Positions 6,664 through 15,460 of a stretch of DNA of 64,000 nt are shown in pieces. The DNA is taken from the NCBI RefSeq assembly GCF_023718305.1, contig NZ_QEYO01000001.1, positions 248,001-312,000 on the forward strand, in the 5' to 3' direction. The translations under genes and the position numbers were made by a program. The notes beneath the pieces were generated by a model. The model was given only the letters and a program-made list of their open reading frames with translations, ran no database searches and had not been told where the DNA came from. The DNA comes from Gramella sp. AN32. GTDB lineage: Bacteria > Bacteroidota > Bacteroidia > Flavobacteriales > Flavobacteriaceae. The first letter of the stretch is position 1, and each line of letters opens with the position of its first letter.

Positions 6664-8253
6664 ATGAAGCAGTATCAAAAGGAGATTAATAAACGAAGGA
6701 CCTTCGGGATTATCTCACACCCAGATGCGGGAAAAACTACCTTAACTGAAAAACTTTTATTATTTGGTGGCGCGATCCAGGAAGCCGGGGCCGTAAAATC
6801 AAATAAAATAAAGAAAGGGGCCACATCTGACTTTATGGAAATTGAGCGGCAACGTGGAATTTCCGTAGCTACATCGGTACTTGCTTTTGAATACAAAGAC
6901 ATCAAAATCAACATTCTTGATACTCCCGGTCACAAGGATTTTGCTGAAGATACCTTTAGAACCCTCACTGCCGTAGATAGTGTTATAGTAGTGATAGATG
7001 TTGCCAAAGGTGTGGAGGAACAAACTGAAAAACTTGTGGAAGTTTGCCGTATGCGGAACATTCCCATGATCGTATTTATCAATAAACTGGATCGTGAAGG
7101 AAAAGATGCTTTTGAATTACTTGATGAAATCGAACAAAAACTAAATTTAACCGTGACCCCGCTTAGCTTTCCTATTGGAATGGGTTATGATTTTAAAGGT
7201 ATTTATAACATCTGGGAGAAAAATGTAAACCTGTTTACCGGAGATCCCCGGAAAGATATTGAAGAAACTGTCGAGATCGATGATTTGGATGACCAGGATC
7301 TCGATCAACTTATTGGTGAAAAATCTGCGAATACCTTAAGGGAAGAATTAGAACTTGCGCAGGGTGTCTATCCAGAATTTGAAAGACAGGATTACCTGGA
7401 CGGTAAATTACAACCTGTATTTTTTGGTTCGGCTTTAAATAACTTCGGAGTTCGGGAATTACTGGATTGCTTTATTACAATTGCGCCCCCGCCAAGACCA
7501 AAGGAAAGTGATACCAGACTGGTGAAACCGGAAGAAAAAGATTTTACCGGATTTGTCTTTAAAATCCATGCCAATATGGATCCCAAGCATCGCGACCGTC
7601 TTGCCTTTATAAAAATCGTCTCAGGAAAGTTTGAAAGGAATAAAAACTACCTGCATGTGCGGCATAACAAGAATATGAAATTCTCTTCGCCCAATGCTTT
7701 TTTTGCTGAAAAGAAAGAAGTGGTTGACGTCTCCTATCCAGGTGATATTGTGGGTTTACATGATACAGGGAATTTTAAGATTGGTGATACTCTAACCGAA
7801 GGTGAAAATTTAAATTATAGAGGAATTCCCAGTTTCTCTCCGGAACATTTTCGATATATCAATAATGCCGATCCCATGAAATCCAAACAACTGGAAAAAG
7901 GTATCGACCAATTGATGGATGAAGGTGTAGCCCAGCTTTTTACATTGGAATTAAATGGCAGAAAAGTAATTGGAACTGTGGGGGCACTGCAATTTGAAGT
8001 AATTCAATACAGATTGGAGCATGAATATGGCGCTAAATGTACCTATGAAAACCTAAATGTGCACAAAGCAACCTGGATAGAACCCAATGATCCAAAAAGT
8101 GAGGCATTCCAGGAGTTCAAAAGGGTAAAATCAAAATATCTGGCAAAGGATAAATCTGGTCAACTGGTTTTTCTGGCAGATTCCCCTTTCTCTTTACAAA
8201 TGACCCAGCAAAAATATCCATCTTTAAAATTTCATTATACTTCCGAATTTTAA
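6664..8253 (+). CDS. prfC: Peptide chain release factor 3 (RF3)
   Basis: Translational GTPase that recycles RF1/RF2 from the ribosome after peptide release. G1 motif SHPDAGKTTLTEKLL near residue 20, G2/effector region GISVATSVLAF, G3 DTPGHKDF and G4 NKLD are all readable; RF3-specific segments such as GAVKSNKIKKGATSDFMEIE and the C-terminal domain ending SLQMTQQKYPSLKFH follow. Length 529 residues is normal. The ATG at 6664 (MKQYQKEINKRRTFGIISHP) was chosen because an upstream TTG at 6643 falls inside the promoter element. Preceded by a leader with a terminator hairpin. Confidence 0.97.
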   Translation: MKQYQKEINKRRTFGIISHPDAGKTTLTEKLLLFGGAIQEAGAVKSNKIKKGATSDFMEIERQRGISVATSVLAFEYKDIKINILDTPGHKDFAEDTFRTLTAVDSVIVVIDVAKGVEEQTEKLVEVCRMRNIPMIVFINKLDREGKDAFELLDEIEQKLNLTVTPLSFPIGMGYDFKGIYNIWEKNVNLFTGDPRKDIEETVEIDDLDDQDLDQLIGEKSANTLREELELAQGVYPEFERQDYLDGKLQPVFFGSALNNFGVRELLDCFITIAPPPRPKESDTRLVKPEEKDFTGFVFKIHANMDPKHRDRLAFIKIVSGKFERNKNYLHVRHNKNMKFSSPNAFFAEKKEVVDVSYPGDIVGLHDTGNFKIGDTLTEGENLNYRGIPSFSPEHFRYINNADPMKSKQLEKGIDQLMDEGVAQLFTLELNGRKVIGTVGALQFEVIQYRLEHEYGAKCTYENLNVHKATWIEPNDPKSEAFQEFKRVKSKYLAKDKSGQLVFLADSPFSLQMTQQKYPSLKFHYTSEF

Positions 8254-8490
8254 GAATTCTGTAGAGGTTAAAATATTTATTGATACTTCCCACGGCAAAT
8301 TTTCATGTGAGTGGCCTAAATTCCATTTCTTTTTGGGAGGGGCTCACTATACCTGCACTTCCCTACTTTGAACCAGCGGTTACTTCCATATCAAAAAAAT
8401 AGAGTACTTTTATATAACCCCCTAAAATTTAGAAGATTACACTAAATACTTTATTAGCACATACAGAAAATATTCTCTAAAATTCAAGCC

Positions 8491-9588
8491 ATGCCAATTT
8501 ACATGGATCGTCATGATGTTTCAAAAGAAGTAACTGCTGAAATTGTTGCAGATTTACACCAAAAGGATTTAAAAATACAGCATAAATTTAACTGTAAAGG
8601 CCTCACCTATTGGTTTGACGATAAACGAAAAACGGCTTTTTGTTTAGTGGAAGCACCAGACCAGGCCGCGATTAAGGCCATGCACGACCAGGCACATGGG
8701 GAAGTTCCCCACAAGATTATTGAGGTGGATGGAGCGATAGTAGAATCATTTTTGGGCCGTATTGAAGATCCAAAAAAATCACAAAAAACAACTTTAAATA
8801 TTATAAATGATCCAGCCTACAGAATCATCATGGTAGTGGGAATAAAGCATTTACCATTAAACAGTCTCCATCTTAAGAATATAAAACTGTTAATTCAAAA
8901 ACAGAACAGCTCCATTATTAAAACCATAGATCATTTTAAAGGGAGGCTTGTAAAACAAAAACATGACTGTTTTTTAATTTCCTTCGATTCGGTTACGAAT
9001 GCGGTATTATGTGCTTTGGAAATTCATACAGTGATCAATACTCAAGATCATCCTTATACGCAATTAAAAATGGGTTTAAGTGGGGGCGTTCCCGTTAGTG
9101 AAAAAGAAGGGCTTTTTGAAGATACCATAAAAACTGCCGAACGTTTGTGCACAGTGGTAAAAGGTGGGATTGTATTATCTGCAGAGGTTAAGGATTTATA
9201 TGAAAGCGAAAATTTGAATATTTCTATCGATAAGCAATACATAAATGTGCTGCATTCAAATGATGAAAAATTTCTAAACCTCTTAATGGACCATACCGAG
9301 CGCGAATGGCGCAATACTTCTTTAAGTGCATCAGACTATGTCAAAATTTTAGGCTATAGTAAATCACAGTTATACAGAAAGATGGTGGCAATAACCGGGA
9401 AGTCCCCCAATACTTTCATTAAAGATTATAGGCTAAACAATGCGCTTAAGCTCCTGAATAAAAGGATAGATAATATTTCAGAAATTGCGTTTGAAACTGG
9501 GTTTAATAGTCCGGCATATTTTTCAAAATGTTTTCAGAATACCTTCGGGATCCTTCCTTCTAATTATCTGAAATCTTATCAGCATTAA
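8491..9588 (+). CDS. DUF4242 - cyclase-like - AraC fusion transcriptional regulator
   Basis: A 365-residue three-part protein. Residues about 1-90 (MPIYMDRHDV...HGEVPHKIIEVDGAIVESFLGRI) match the small DUF4242 domain, whose Streptomyces member SCO4226 binds nickel. Residues about 110-245 (RIIMVVGIKHL..., KMGLSGGVPVSEKEGLFEDTIKTAERLC) look like a degenerate class III nucleotide cyclase homology domain without clear catalytic metal residues. Residues about 280-365 are an AraC/XylS helix-turn-helix pair (YSKSQLYRKMVAITGKSPNTF; ISEIAFETGFNSPAYFSKCF). It is probably a ligand-responsive DNA-binding regulator of the haemoglobin/FAD/cupin genes 147 bases downstream. Ligand unknown. Confidence 0.82.
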   Translation: MPIYMDRHDVSKEVTAEIVADLHQKDLKIQHKFNCKGLTYWFDDKRKTAFCLVEAPDQAAIKAMHDQAHGEVPHKIIEVDGAIVESFLGRIEDPKKSQKTTLNIINDPAYRIIMVVGIKHLPLNSLHLKNIKLLIQKQNSSIIKTIDHFKGRLVKQKHDCFLISFDSVTNAVLCALEIHTVINTQDHPYTQLKMGLSGGVPVSEKEGLFEDTIKTAERLCTVVKGGIVLSAEVKDLYESENLNISIDKQYINVLHSNDEKFLNLLMDHTEREWRNTSLSASDYVKILGYSKSQLYRKMVAITGKSPNTFIKDYRLNNALKLLNKRIDNISEIAFETGFNSPAYFSKCFQNTFGILPSNYLKSYQH

Positions 9589-9735
9589 TCATTAAATACT
9601 CTACTTAACTTCTATTACCAGACATTACTTCGCAAGCTTAACCTAATGAGCTAATAATCGCATTCTTTGAACTAAATGTAGAATTATGTGTTAGTATAGC
9701 TGCTTACTTTTAGTAGGTAACTAAATACTGATGTC

Positions 9736-10125
9736 ATGGAAACAACACTTACTGAAACTACTCTTTTTGAAAGATTGGGAGGCAAATTAGGTATTTCTAA
9801 GCTTGTTGAGGATACCGTAGATGCTCACATGAAAAATCCGGCTATCAATGCAAGGTTTTTGCCTTTTTTAAAAGAACCGGATCGACTCGCCAAAATTAAG
9901 CAACATACTATTGACTTTTTTAGTGCCGGTAGCGGTGGTCCCGTGACATACTCTGGTAAGGATATGGTCACTGCCCATACGGGAATGAACATTAGCCCAG
10001 CGGAATATATGCATGTAATAGATGATATTTTTATTGCCCTTGATAAACAGTCCTTCAATGACGATACTAAAAAAGATGTGCTTGCCATTCTTTGGTCATT
10101 GAAAAGCATGATCATTTCTAAATAA
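9736..10125 (+). CDS. Group I truncated haemoglobin
   Basis: A 129-residue globin of the truncated 2/2 type. The glycine motif FERLGGKLGISKLVED at the start and the proximal F8 histidine His81 in MVTAHTGMNIS identify group I (trHbN). Such proteins bind O2 or NO and some detoxify NO. In the B helix the usual Phe-Tyr pair appears replaced by Thr-Val (VEDTVDAHM), so the B10 tyrosine that stabilises bound ligand is probably missing; this rests on an alignment by eye. It begins a probable operon with the FAD oxidoreductase (22-base gap) and the cupin. Confidence 0.9.
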   Translation: METTLTETTLFERLGGKLGISKLVEDTVDAHMKNPAINARFLPFLKEPDRLAKIKQHTIDFFSAGSGGPVTYSGKDMVTAHTGMNISPAEYMHVIDDIFIALDKQSFNDDTKKDVLAILWSLKSMIISK

Positions 10126-10147
10126 TTCATTTTTAAAATTAAATATT

Positions 10148-11536
10148 ATGGCTTCTAAAATACAGGACCCTCTTTCCTCTAAAATCGAAATTTTCGCTGC
10201 GCGATTAAGAGGAAAAATAATTTTGCCCCATGATGTGCAGTATGAAGAGACCAGGAAAATTTACAATGCTATGATCAACAAACATCCGGCTATGTTGGTA
10301 TTGTGTCTGGATGTTGCAGATGTTATTGCCTCCGTAAATTTTGCCAGGGAAAATGATTTGTTGGTAGCAATTAGAGGTGGAGGCCATAATGGTGGTGGCT
10401 TGGGTTTATGTGATGACGGCCTGGTAATCGATCTCTCGGGAATTAAATATGTGCGCGTGGATACATCTAATGACACTGTAAGGGTTGGTGGCGGAAACCT
10501 TTGGGGAGAGGTGGACCATGCCACTCATGCTTTTGGACTTGCAGTTCCCGCAGGCATTATTTCTACTACCGGAGTTGGGGGATTAACCCTTGGTGGTGGC
10601 GTGGGTTATTTATCCCGGAAATATGGCCTTACCATAGATAATCTATTGGAAGCCGATATGGTGCTGGCAGATGGAACTTTTATAACCGTAAACGCTAATC
10701 AAAATAAAGATTTGTTTTGGGCCATTCGCGGTGGAGGTGGAAATTTTGGAGTAGTCACCTCGTTTAAATTTCAGGCGCATCAAGTAAAAAATGTTTTCGC
10801 CGGCCCTACGTTATGGCCTATTGAAAAAATTGATGAAATAATGGAATGGTACCACGATTTTATTGAAAAGGCACCAGATGGATTGAATGGCTTTATCGCA
10901 ACCATGATTATTCCAGGCCCTCCATTCCCTGAACATTTACATAATAAACAATTCTGTGGAATAGTTTGGTGCTACACCGGTAACCTGGAGAAGGCTAAAG
11001 ACGTTTTTAAGCCTGTTTTAGCCATGAATCCTATATTTGAACATTTAGGCGAAATGCCCTATCCAACGCTGCAGACCTTATTCGATGGATTATTACCGGC
11101 CGGCTTACAATGGTACTGGCGCGCTGACTTTTTTAAGGATTTAGGACCGGAAATAAGACAGCAACATTTAAAGTTTGGTTCTAATATACCTACGCCGCTT
11201 TCCCAAATGCATTTATATCCTATTAGTGGGGCGGCCGCGAGAGTGGGGAATGCTGAAACGCCATGGGCTTACCGCGATGCAAAATATGCCGGTGTAATTG
11301 TGGGAGTAGACCCGGATCCTGAAAATGCCGATAAAATCACCCAATGGTGTAAAGATTATTGGGAAGCTTTACACCCCTATTCATCAGGTGGTGCTTACTC
11401 CAATTTTATGATGGAAGAAGGGCAGGAACGAGTTAAGGCCAGTTATAAATCCAACTATAAGCGTCTTGCCCAAATCAAAAAACAGGTTGACCCGCATAAT
11501 TTATTCAGGGTCAATCAAAATATCGTGCCTGAATAA
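10148..11536 (+). CDS. FAD-linked oxidoreductase, berberine-bridge-enzyme (BBE) type
   Basis: A 462-residue flavoprotein. Residues about 40-220 form the PCMH-type FAD-binding domain, with RGGGHNGGGLG containing His80, the residue that carries covalent 8-alpha-linked FAD in this family, and then GVGGLTLGGGVGYLSRKYGL. The C-terminus (YSNFMMEEGQERVKASY...RLAQIKKQVDPHNLFRVNQNI) is the BBE domain. Relatives oxidise sugars, alkaloids or nicotine-like amines with O2; the substrate here is unknown. No signal peptide, so it is cytoplasmic. Between a haemoglobin gene (22-base gap) and a cupin gene (22-base gap), so the three look like one operon. Confidence 0.9.
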   Translation: MASKIQDPLSSKIEIFAARLRGKIILPHDVQYEETRKIYNAMINKHPAMLVLCLDVADVIASVNFARENDLLVAIRGGGHNGGGLGLCDDGLVIDLSGIKYVRVDTSNDTVRVGGGNLWGEVDHATHAFGLAVPAGIISTTGVGGLTLGGGVGYLSRKYGLTIDNLLEADMVLADGTFITVNANQNKDLFWAIRGGGGNFGVVTSFKFQAHQVKNVFAGPTLWPIEKIDEIMEWYHDFIEKAPDGLNGFIATMIIPGPPFPEHLHNKQFCGIVWCYTGNLEKAKDVFKPVLAMNPIFEHLGEMPYPTLQTLFDGLLPAGLQWYWRADFFKDLGPEIRQQHLKFGSNIPTPLSQMHLYPISGAAARVGNAETPWAYRDAKYAGVIVGVDPDPENADKITQWCKDYWEALHPYSSGGAYSNFMMEEGQERVKASYKSNYKRLAQIKKQVDPHNLFRVNQNIVPE

Positions 11537-11558
11537 TTAACATTTTAAAACCAATATT

Positions 11559-11936
11559 ATGAAAATTAGAAAAGAAGACCTTTCAGTTATTATGGAAGCT
11601 CCCGGGAGCATTATGCGTGCAATTCCAGACTGTGGAGGTATTACCATGGGTTTTAACGAATTGCCTAAAGGGACAGATTTCACACCCTTATTAAAGGGTT
11701 TAAACAACAACAGTTGTCATAGTCCACATTGGGGCTACGTACTGGAAGGAAAAATATTGCTGAAATATGACAATGGGCAAGATGAAACCGTAAGTACAGG
11801 AGAGTTTTATTACTGGCCTGCAGGTCATACGGCTATTGTACTGGAGAATATTAAATTTATAGAATTTAGTCCCACAAAAGAATATACTGAGGTAATCACG
11901 CATGTAGGTCAAAAGATGGCTGAAATGAAAGCTTAA
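11559..11936 (+). CDS. Small single-domain cupin protein
   Basis: A 125-residue protein whose centre (SCHSPHWGYVLEGKILLKYDNGQDETVSTGEFYYWPAGHTAIV) has the cupin pattern: two histidines and a G(x)5 turn in motif 1 and the PAGH of motif 2. Cupins of this size are sensors, isomerases or dioxygenase-like enzymes that bind a metal. Third gene of the haemoglobin/FAD-oxidoreductase operon, 22 bases behind the FAD gene. Function is not predictable beyond the fold. Confidence 0.8.
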   Translation: MKIRKEDLSVIMEAPGSIMRAIPDCGGITMGFNELPKGTDFTPLLKGLNNNSCHSPHWGYVLEGKILLKYDNGQDETVSTGEFYYWPAGHTAIVLENIKFIEFSPTKEYTEVITHVGQKMAEMKA

Positions 11937-12031
11937 AAAATAATATGGGCAGAATTCATTATTTCACAATCAAAGATGATCCCAAAGCGCCTCGTTAATA
12001 AAATTTAGTATTTTCGGGACAAAGCTTATTT

Positions 12032-13399
12032 ATGGATCAAATCGATCAGTTTATTGCTGAATTTGCCTCTTTTGTCTGGGGAATTCCTCTTGTGATATTA
12101 TTAATTGGAGGTGGAACCTTTCTACTGATCTATTCCCGGTTCTTGCCCTTTCGGTATTTGGGCCATTCTGTAGAAGTTTTAAGGGGAAAATATAATAACC
12201 CAGATGATCCCGGGGATATCAATCATTTTCAGGCGCTTTCTACGGCCTTATCTTCTACTGTGGGAATGGGGAATATTGCCGGTGTGGCTGTTGCCATTGC
12301 CATTGGAGGGCCCGGTGCGATCTTCTGGCTTTGGGTGAGTGCTATTGTGGGAATGGCCACCAAATTCTTTACAAATACACTTGCGGTGATGTACCGCGGA
12401 AGGGATACTGAAGGGAAGCTCCAGGGCGGGGTGATGTATTTCATAGTTGAAGGCCTGGGGAAAAAATGGAAACCCCTGGCAGCATTTTTTGCGATCGCGG
12501 GATTAGTAGGTGCTTTACCGGTTTTCAATGTAAACCAGTTGACCCAGGCGGTAAATTTCATCTTGTTAGAGCCAAATAATATTGAGACCGGTTTTACAAC
12601 AAATTTGATTATCGGGATCGTACTTACACTTATCACCACGGTAGTGATCATTGGAGGACTGGATCGCATTAGTAAAACGGTTTCAAAATTAGTGCCTGCA
12701 ATGGTCGCGCTATATTTCATTTCGGTTTTGATCATCTTATTTGTAAATTCAGATGTGGTGGTGCATTATTTTGGACTCATCTTTACCGATGCTTTTGCGG
12801 CCAATAATTATAAAGGGGAACCACTTTTAGGAGGTGTATTGGGCGGACTGATCTTACTGGGAATTCGAAGAGGAGCCTTTTCAAACGAAGCCGGGATTGG
12901 AACAGCGACGATGGCTCACGGCGCCAGTAAAACTACCGAGCCTATTCGCGAAGGTTTAATTGCCATGCTGGGCCCTGCGATTGATACCCTGGTGGTTTGT
13001 ACCCTCACCGCTATGGCTATTTTGGTTACCGATGTTTGGCAAACTGAAGATGTAAATGGCGTGAGTTTAACCGCTGCGGCATTCGATCAGGCGATTCCTT
13101 ATATTGGAAATTATCTGTTACTTCTGTGTATTCTCGCATTCAGTATTTCTTCCCTCTTTTCTTATAGTTATTACGGCACGAAGTGCCTCTCCTTCCTAAT
13201 GGGGGCAAAAAACAAAAAATATTATAACTACTTTTATATCATAAGTATTTTACTGGGTGCAACCACGTCATTAAGTTTTATCCTGAATTTGATAGATGGA
13301 TTTTTTGCCCTGATGGCAATCCCAACCATGATCGCTACCCTAATCATGGCACCCAGAGTCATGAAAGCAGCAAAAATTTATTTTAAAAAACACCTTTAG
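12032..13399 (+). CDS. Alanine/glycine:cation symporter family (AGCS) transporter
   Basis: A 455-residue inner-membrane symporter with about eleven spans. The AGCS signature ALSSTVGMGNIAGVAVAIAI near residue 75 and the conserved GIRRGAFSNEAGIGTATMAHG near residue 280 are both present. The family moves alanine or glycine with Na+ or H+. A promoter-like TATTTTCG (12009-12016) precedes the ATG. Its stop codon overlaps the stop of the convergent PLP enzyme gene. A second, longer AGCS paralogue lies at 36559-38205. A link with dipeptide use by the neighbouring epimerase is plausible but only inferred. Confidence 0.93.
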   Translation: MDQIDQFIAEFASFVWGIPLVILLIGGGTFLLIYSRFLPFRYLGHSVEVLRGKYNNPDDPGDINHFQALSTALSSTVGMGNIAGVAVAIAIGGPGAIFWLWVSAIVGMATKFFTNTLAVMYRGRDTEGKLQGGVMYFIVEGLGKKWKPLAAFFAIAGLVGALPVFNVNQLTQAVNFILLEPNNIETGFTTNLIIGIVLTLITTVVIIGGLDRISKTVSKLVPAMVALYFISVLIILFVNSDVVVHYFGLIFTDAFAANNYKGEPLLGGVLGGLILLGIRRGAFSNEAGIGTATMAHGASKTTEPIREGLIAMLGPAIDTLVVCTLTAMAILVTDVWQTEDVNGVSLTAAAFDQAIPYIGNYLLLLCILAFSISSLFSYSYYGTKCLSFLMGAKNKKYYNYFYIISILLGATTSLSFILNLIDGFFALMAIPTMIATLIMAPRVMKAAKIYFKKHL

Positions 13400-14442
13400 G
13401 AATAAAAGCGGTTTATCAAACTGGTAAGTGAATGTATTTCATTTTCTGAATGCTCCGCAGAAATCACAATTTTGCTGATTAATGCTGAATCTTCATTGGG
13501 ATAATGGAAATTAGTAGTGATTATGGCGTTTTTTGCGAGGAATGCCGTAAGTGGACTATCATGGTACGTTATAACCGGATGATTTTTCAGCATAACAGCC
13601 ACAAAATCTTTAGTAATTTCGTTCTTGAAAATTTCAATATTCCGCTGAAGTTTTTCCCGTTGTTTTCTGATAAGCGCTTCAGCCATTAAAAGAGTTTTTA
13701 GCGCAGCAGGGGACGCCGGGCTGGCACCACCAAACAATTCCGTCGCTTTTATCTGTTCGATTCGGTCAGAGTCTCCTAAGATTATTCCGCAAGGCGTTGC
13801 CAGTGCTTTTCCCAGCGAACCGCAAAAAATGAGCTCTTTAGGATTTAAAGATTTTAATTTCTGAAAATTCCCAAAACCATGTTCACCAACGATCCCAAAT
13901 CCATGTGAATCATCTGCAACCAGAATACATTTATCAAGTGGTAATTCTTGAAGTTCCGTAAAATCGGGATAGTTATTTCCGGTAAAATCAATAGTATCCA
14001 GAAAAATTACCGGCTGAAATTTTTCCCTATCCAAAGTAGATTCAACTTCATTTTTTAGATGCCCGTATGAAGTGGCATTTACCGTGCGCCCGGAATGTAG
14101 AGCTGGATGCGAGTTAGGTGCGTAAAACTTTTGAAAGTTTGGGGCATCAAAAAAGATAGAGAGCACCAATCCCGACAAAAATCCTGAGGAAAAGCTTACC
14201 GCAGCTTCGCTCCCACTTTTAAGTGAAATATGATCTTCAAAATCCTCGTAGACATTCAGGCGAATATTTGCTTTCCGCGAGGCACCAAAATTGGAACCTA
14301 AAACACTAATATTATCCTTCAATATTTGCAAAAATTGAGGATGGTTCTGCAAGCCCAAATAAGACGTACCGCCAAAATATAAATTTTCCCTACCCTCTAT
14401 TTTGAATTTGGTACCCGGCGAGTGATCTAAATAATTATTCAT
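13396..14442 (-). CDS. PLP-dependent aminotransferase-fold protein of the AONS/BioF family
   Basis: A 348-residue fold-type I PLP enzyme related to 8-amino-7-oxononanoate synthase, KBL and serine palmitoyltransferase. It shows FGGTSYLGLQNHP at the start, VADDSHGFGIVGEHGFG (PLP-contacting Asp and His) and FCGSLGKALATPCGI with the Schiff-base Lys. AONS-like enzymes join an amino acid to an acyl-CoA, but this one is shorter than BioF (about 385) and its substrate is unknown. The ATG at 14442 overlaps the 3' end of the epimerase gene by 8 bases, indicating coupling in an operon DUF3467 - epimerase - this gene. It is not part of a biotin cluster. Confidence 0.82.
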   Translation of the reverse strand: MNNYLDHSPGTKFKIEGRENLYFGGTSYLGLQNHPQFLQILKDNISVLGSNFGASRKANIRLNVYEDFEDHISLKSGSEAAVSFSSGFLSGLVLSIFFDAPNFQKFYAPNSHPALHSGRTVNATSYGHLKNEVESTLDREKFQPVIFLDTIDFTGNNYPDFTELQELPLDKCILVADDSHGFGIVGEHGFGNFQKLKSLNPKELIFCGSLGKALATPCGIILGDSDRIEQIKATELFGGASPASPAALKTLLMAEALIRKQREKLQRNIEIFKNEITKDFVAVMLKNHPVITYHDSPLTAFLAKNAIITTNFHYPNEDSALISKIVISAEHSENEIHSLTSLINRFYS

Positions 14443-15457
14443 GAAGCAAAGTGATTCCGCTGCCATTAAGTTTAGGAAAGATTACTTTAGCATCGTCCTT
14501 TATCACGACTCCATGGGCGATATCCTCTTTTAAGAGCATGGCTCCATCCATATCTACATAATCTAACTGGGGCAGTAATTGTGCAATTGCAGATATGCCC
14601 ACCGAACTTTCAGTCATACAGCCAACCATCACTTTTAAATCGTAATTTCTGGCTTTACGAATCATTCTTAATGCTGGCGTTAAACCTCCACATTTGGTAA
14701 GTTTGATATTAATTCCATCTACAATCCCGGCACATTTTTCAACATCTTCCTCAACAATACAGCTTTCATCGGCTATAATTGGTAAAGCAGAATTTTCCAT
14801 TACTTTTTTCAAACCTCTTCGATCATTTGCTACTAAGGGCTGCTCAATAAATTCCACGCCTAATTCTTTCAGTTTTTCTGAATACGCTATGGTTTGATCT
14901 ACCTCCCAGGCACAATTGGCATCTACCCTAAACACTGAACTGGTATGCTTCCGAAGTTCAGAAACAAGATCCAGATCATTCTTAGTCCCGAGCTTGATCT
15001 TATAAATTGGCCATGGTTTTTCCTTCATTTTAGCCAGCATAACTTCAATTTTATCTAAACCTATTGTGAAGTTGGTGATAGGATAATTTTCAATAGAAGT
15101 GCCCCAAATCTTATAGAGAGGTTCACCTTTCAACTTACCATAAAGGTCATGTGCAGCAAGATCCAGAGCACAGACAGCAAAACTGGATAATCCTTTTTTT
15201 AGAAGAAATTGGTGGAATTCTTCCGGCTTATCAAAAGGAAATTTTTCAATTTCCGGTCGAATAGCTTCAATCTCCTTTTGCATACTCTCTAAAGTGATGC
15301 GATAATAAGGATTAGACGTAGACTCCCCGTAGCCGGTATGGCCATCCCTGGTTAGGCAAACTATTAAAGTATCCTGTGTATCGTGGGATTCACGGGATAT
15401 AGTAAAGGTGTGCTTTAACTGGAGTACGTATTTTTTAATTTCAAGCTGCAATCCCAT
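14435..15457 (-). CDS. Dipeptide epimerase (L-Ala-D/L-Glu type), enolase superfamily
   Basis: A 340-residue muconate-lactonizing-group enzyme. Catalytic lysines are Lys153/Lys155 (YKIKLG) and Lys252 (INIKLTKCGG); metal ligands are Asp179 (RVDANCAW), Glu205 (FIEQPL) and Asp230 (IADES). The DMDGAMLL motif (Asp302/Asp304), which binds the amino group of dipeptides, points to the dipeptide epimerases that recycle L-Ala-D-Glu from peptidoglycan, although other dipeptides are possible. It lies 3 bases after DUF3467 and overlaps the AONS-like gene. The alanine symporter on the other strand fits a role in amino-acid salvage, as an inference. Confidence 0.92.
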   Translation of the reverse strand: MGLQLEIKKYVLQLKHTFTISRESHDTQDTLIVCLTRDGHTGYGESTSNPYYRITLESMQKEIEAIRPEIEKFPFDKPEEFHQFLLKKGLSSFAVCALDLAAHDLYGKLKGEPLYKIWGTSIENYPITNFTIGLDKIEVMLAKMKEKPWPIYKIKLGTKNDLDLVSELRKHTSSVFRVDANCAWEVDQTIAYSEKLKELGVEFIEQPLVANDRRGLKKVMENSALPIIADESCIVEEDVEKCAGIVDGINIKLTKCGGLTPALRMIRKARNYDLKVMVGCMTESSVGISAIAQLLPQLDYVDMDGAMLLKEDIAHGVVIKDDAKVIFPKLNGSGITLLHE

Positions 15458-15460
15458 AAC

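Noticed and set aside
13396..14442. bioF of a biotin operon
   Set aside because: No other bio gene is near and the protein is shorter than BioF; only the family can be named.
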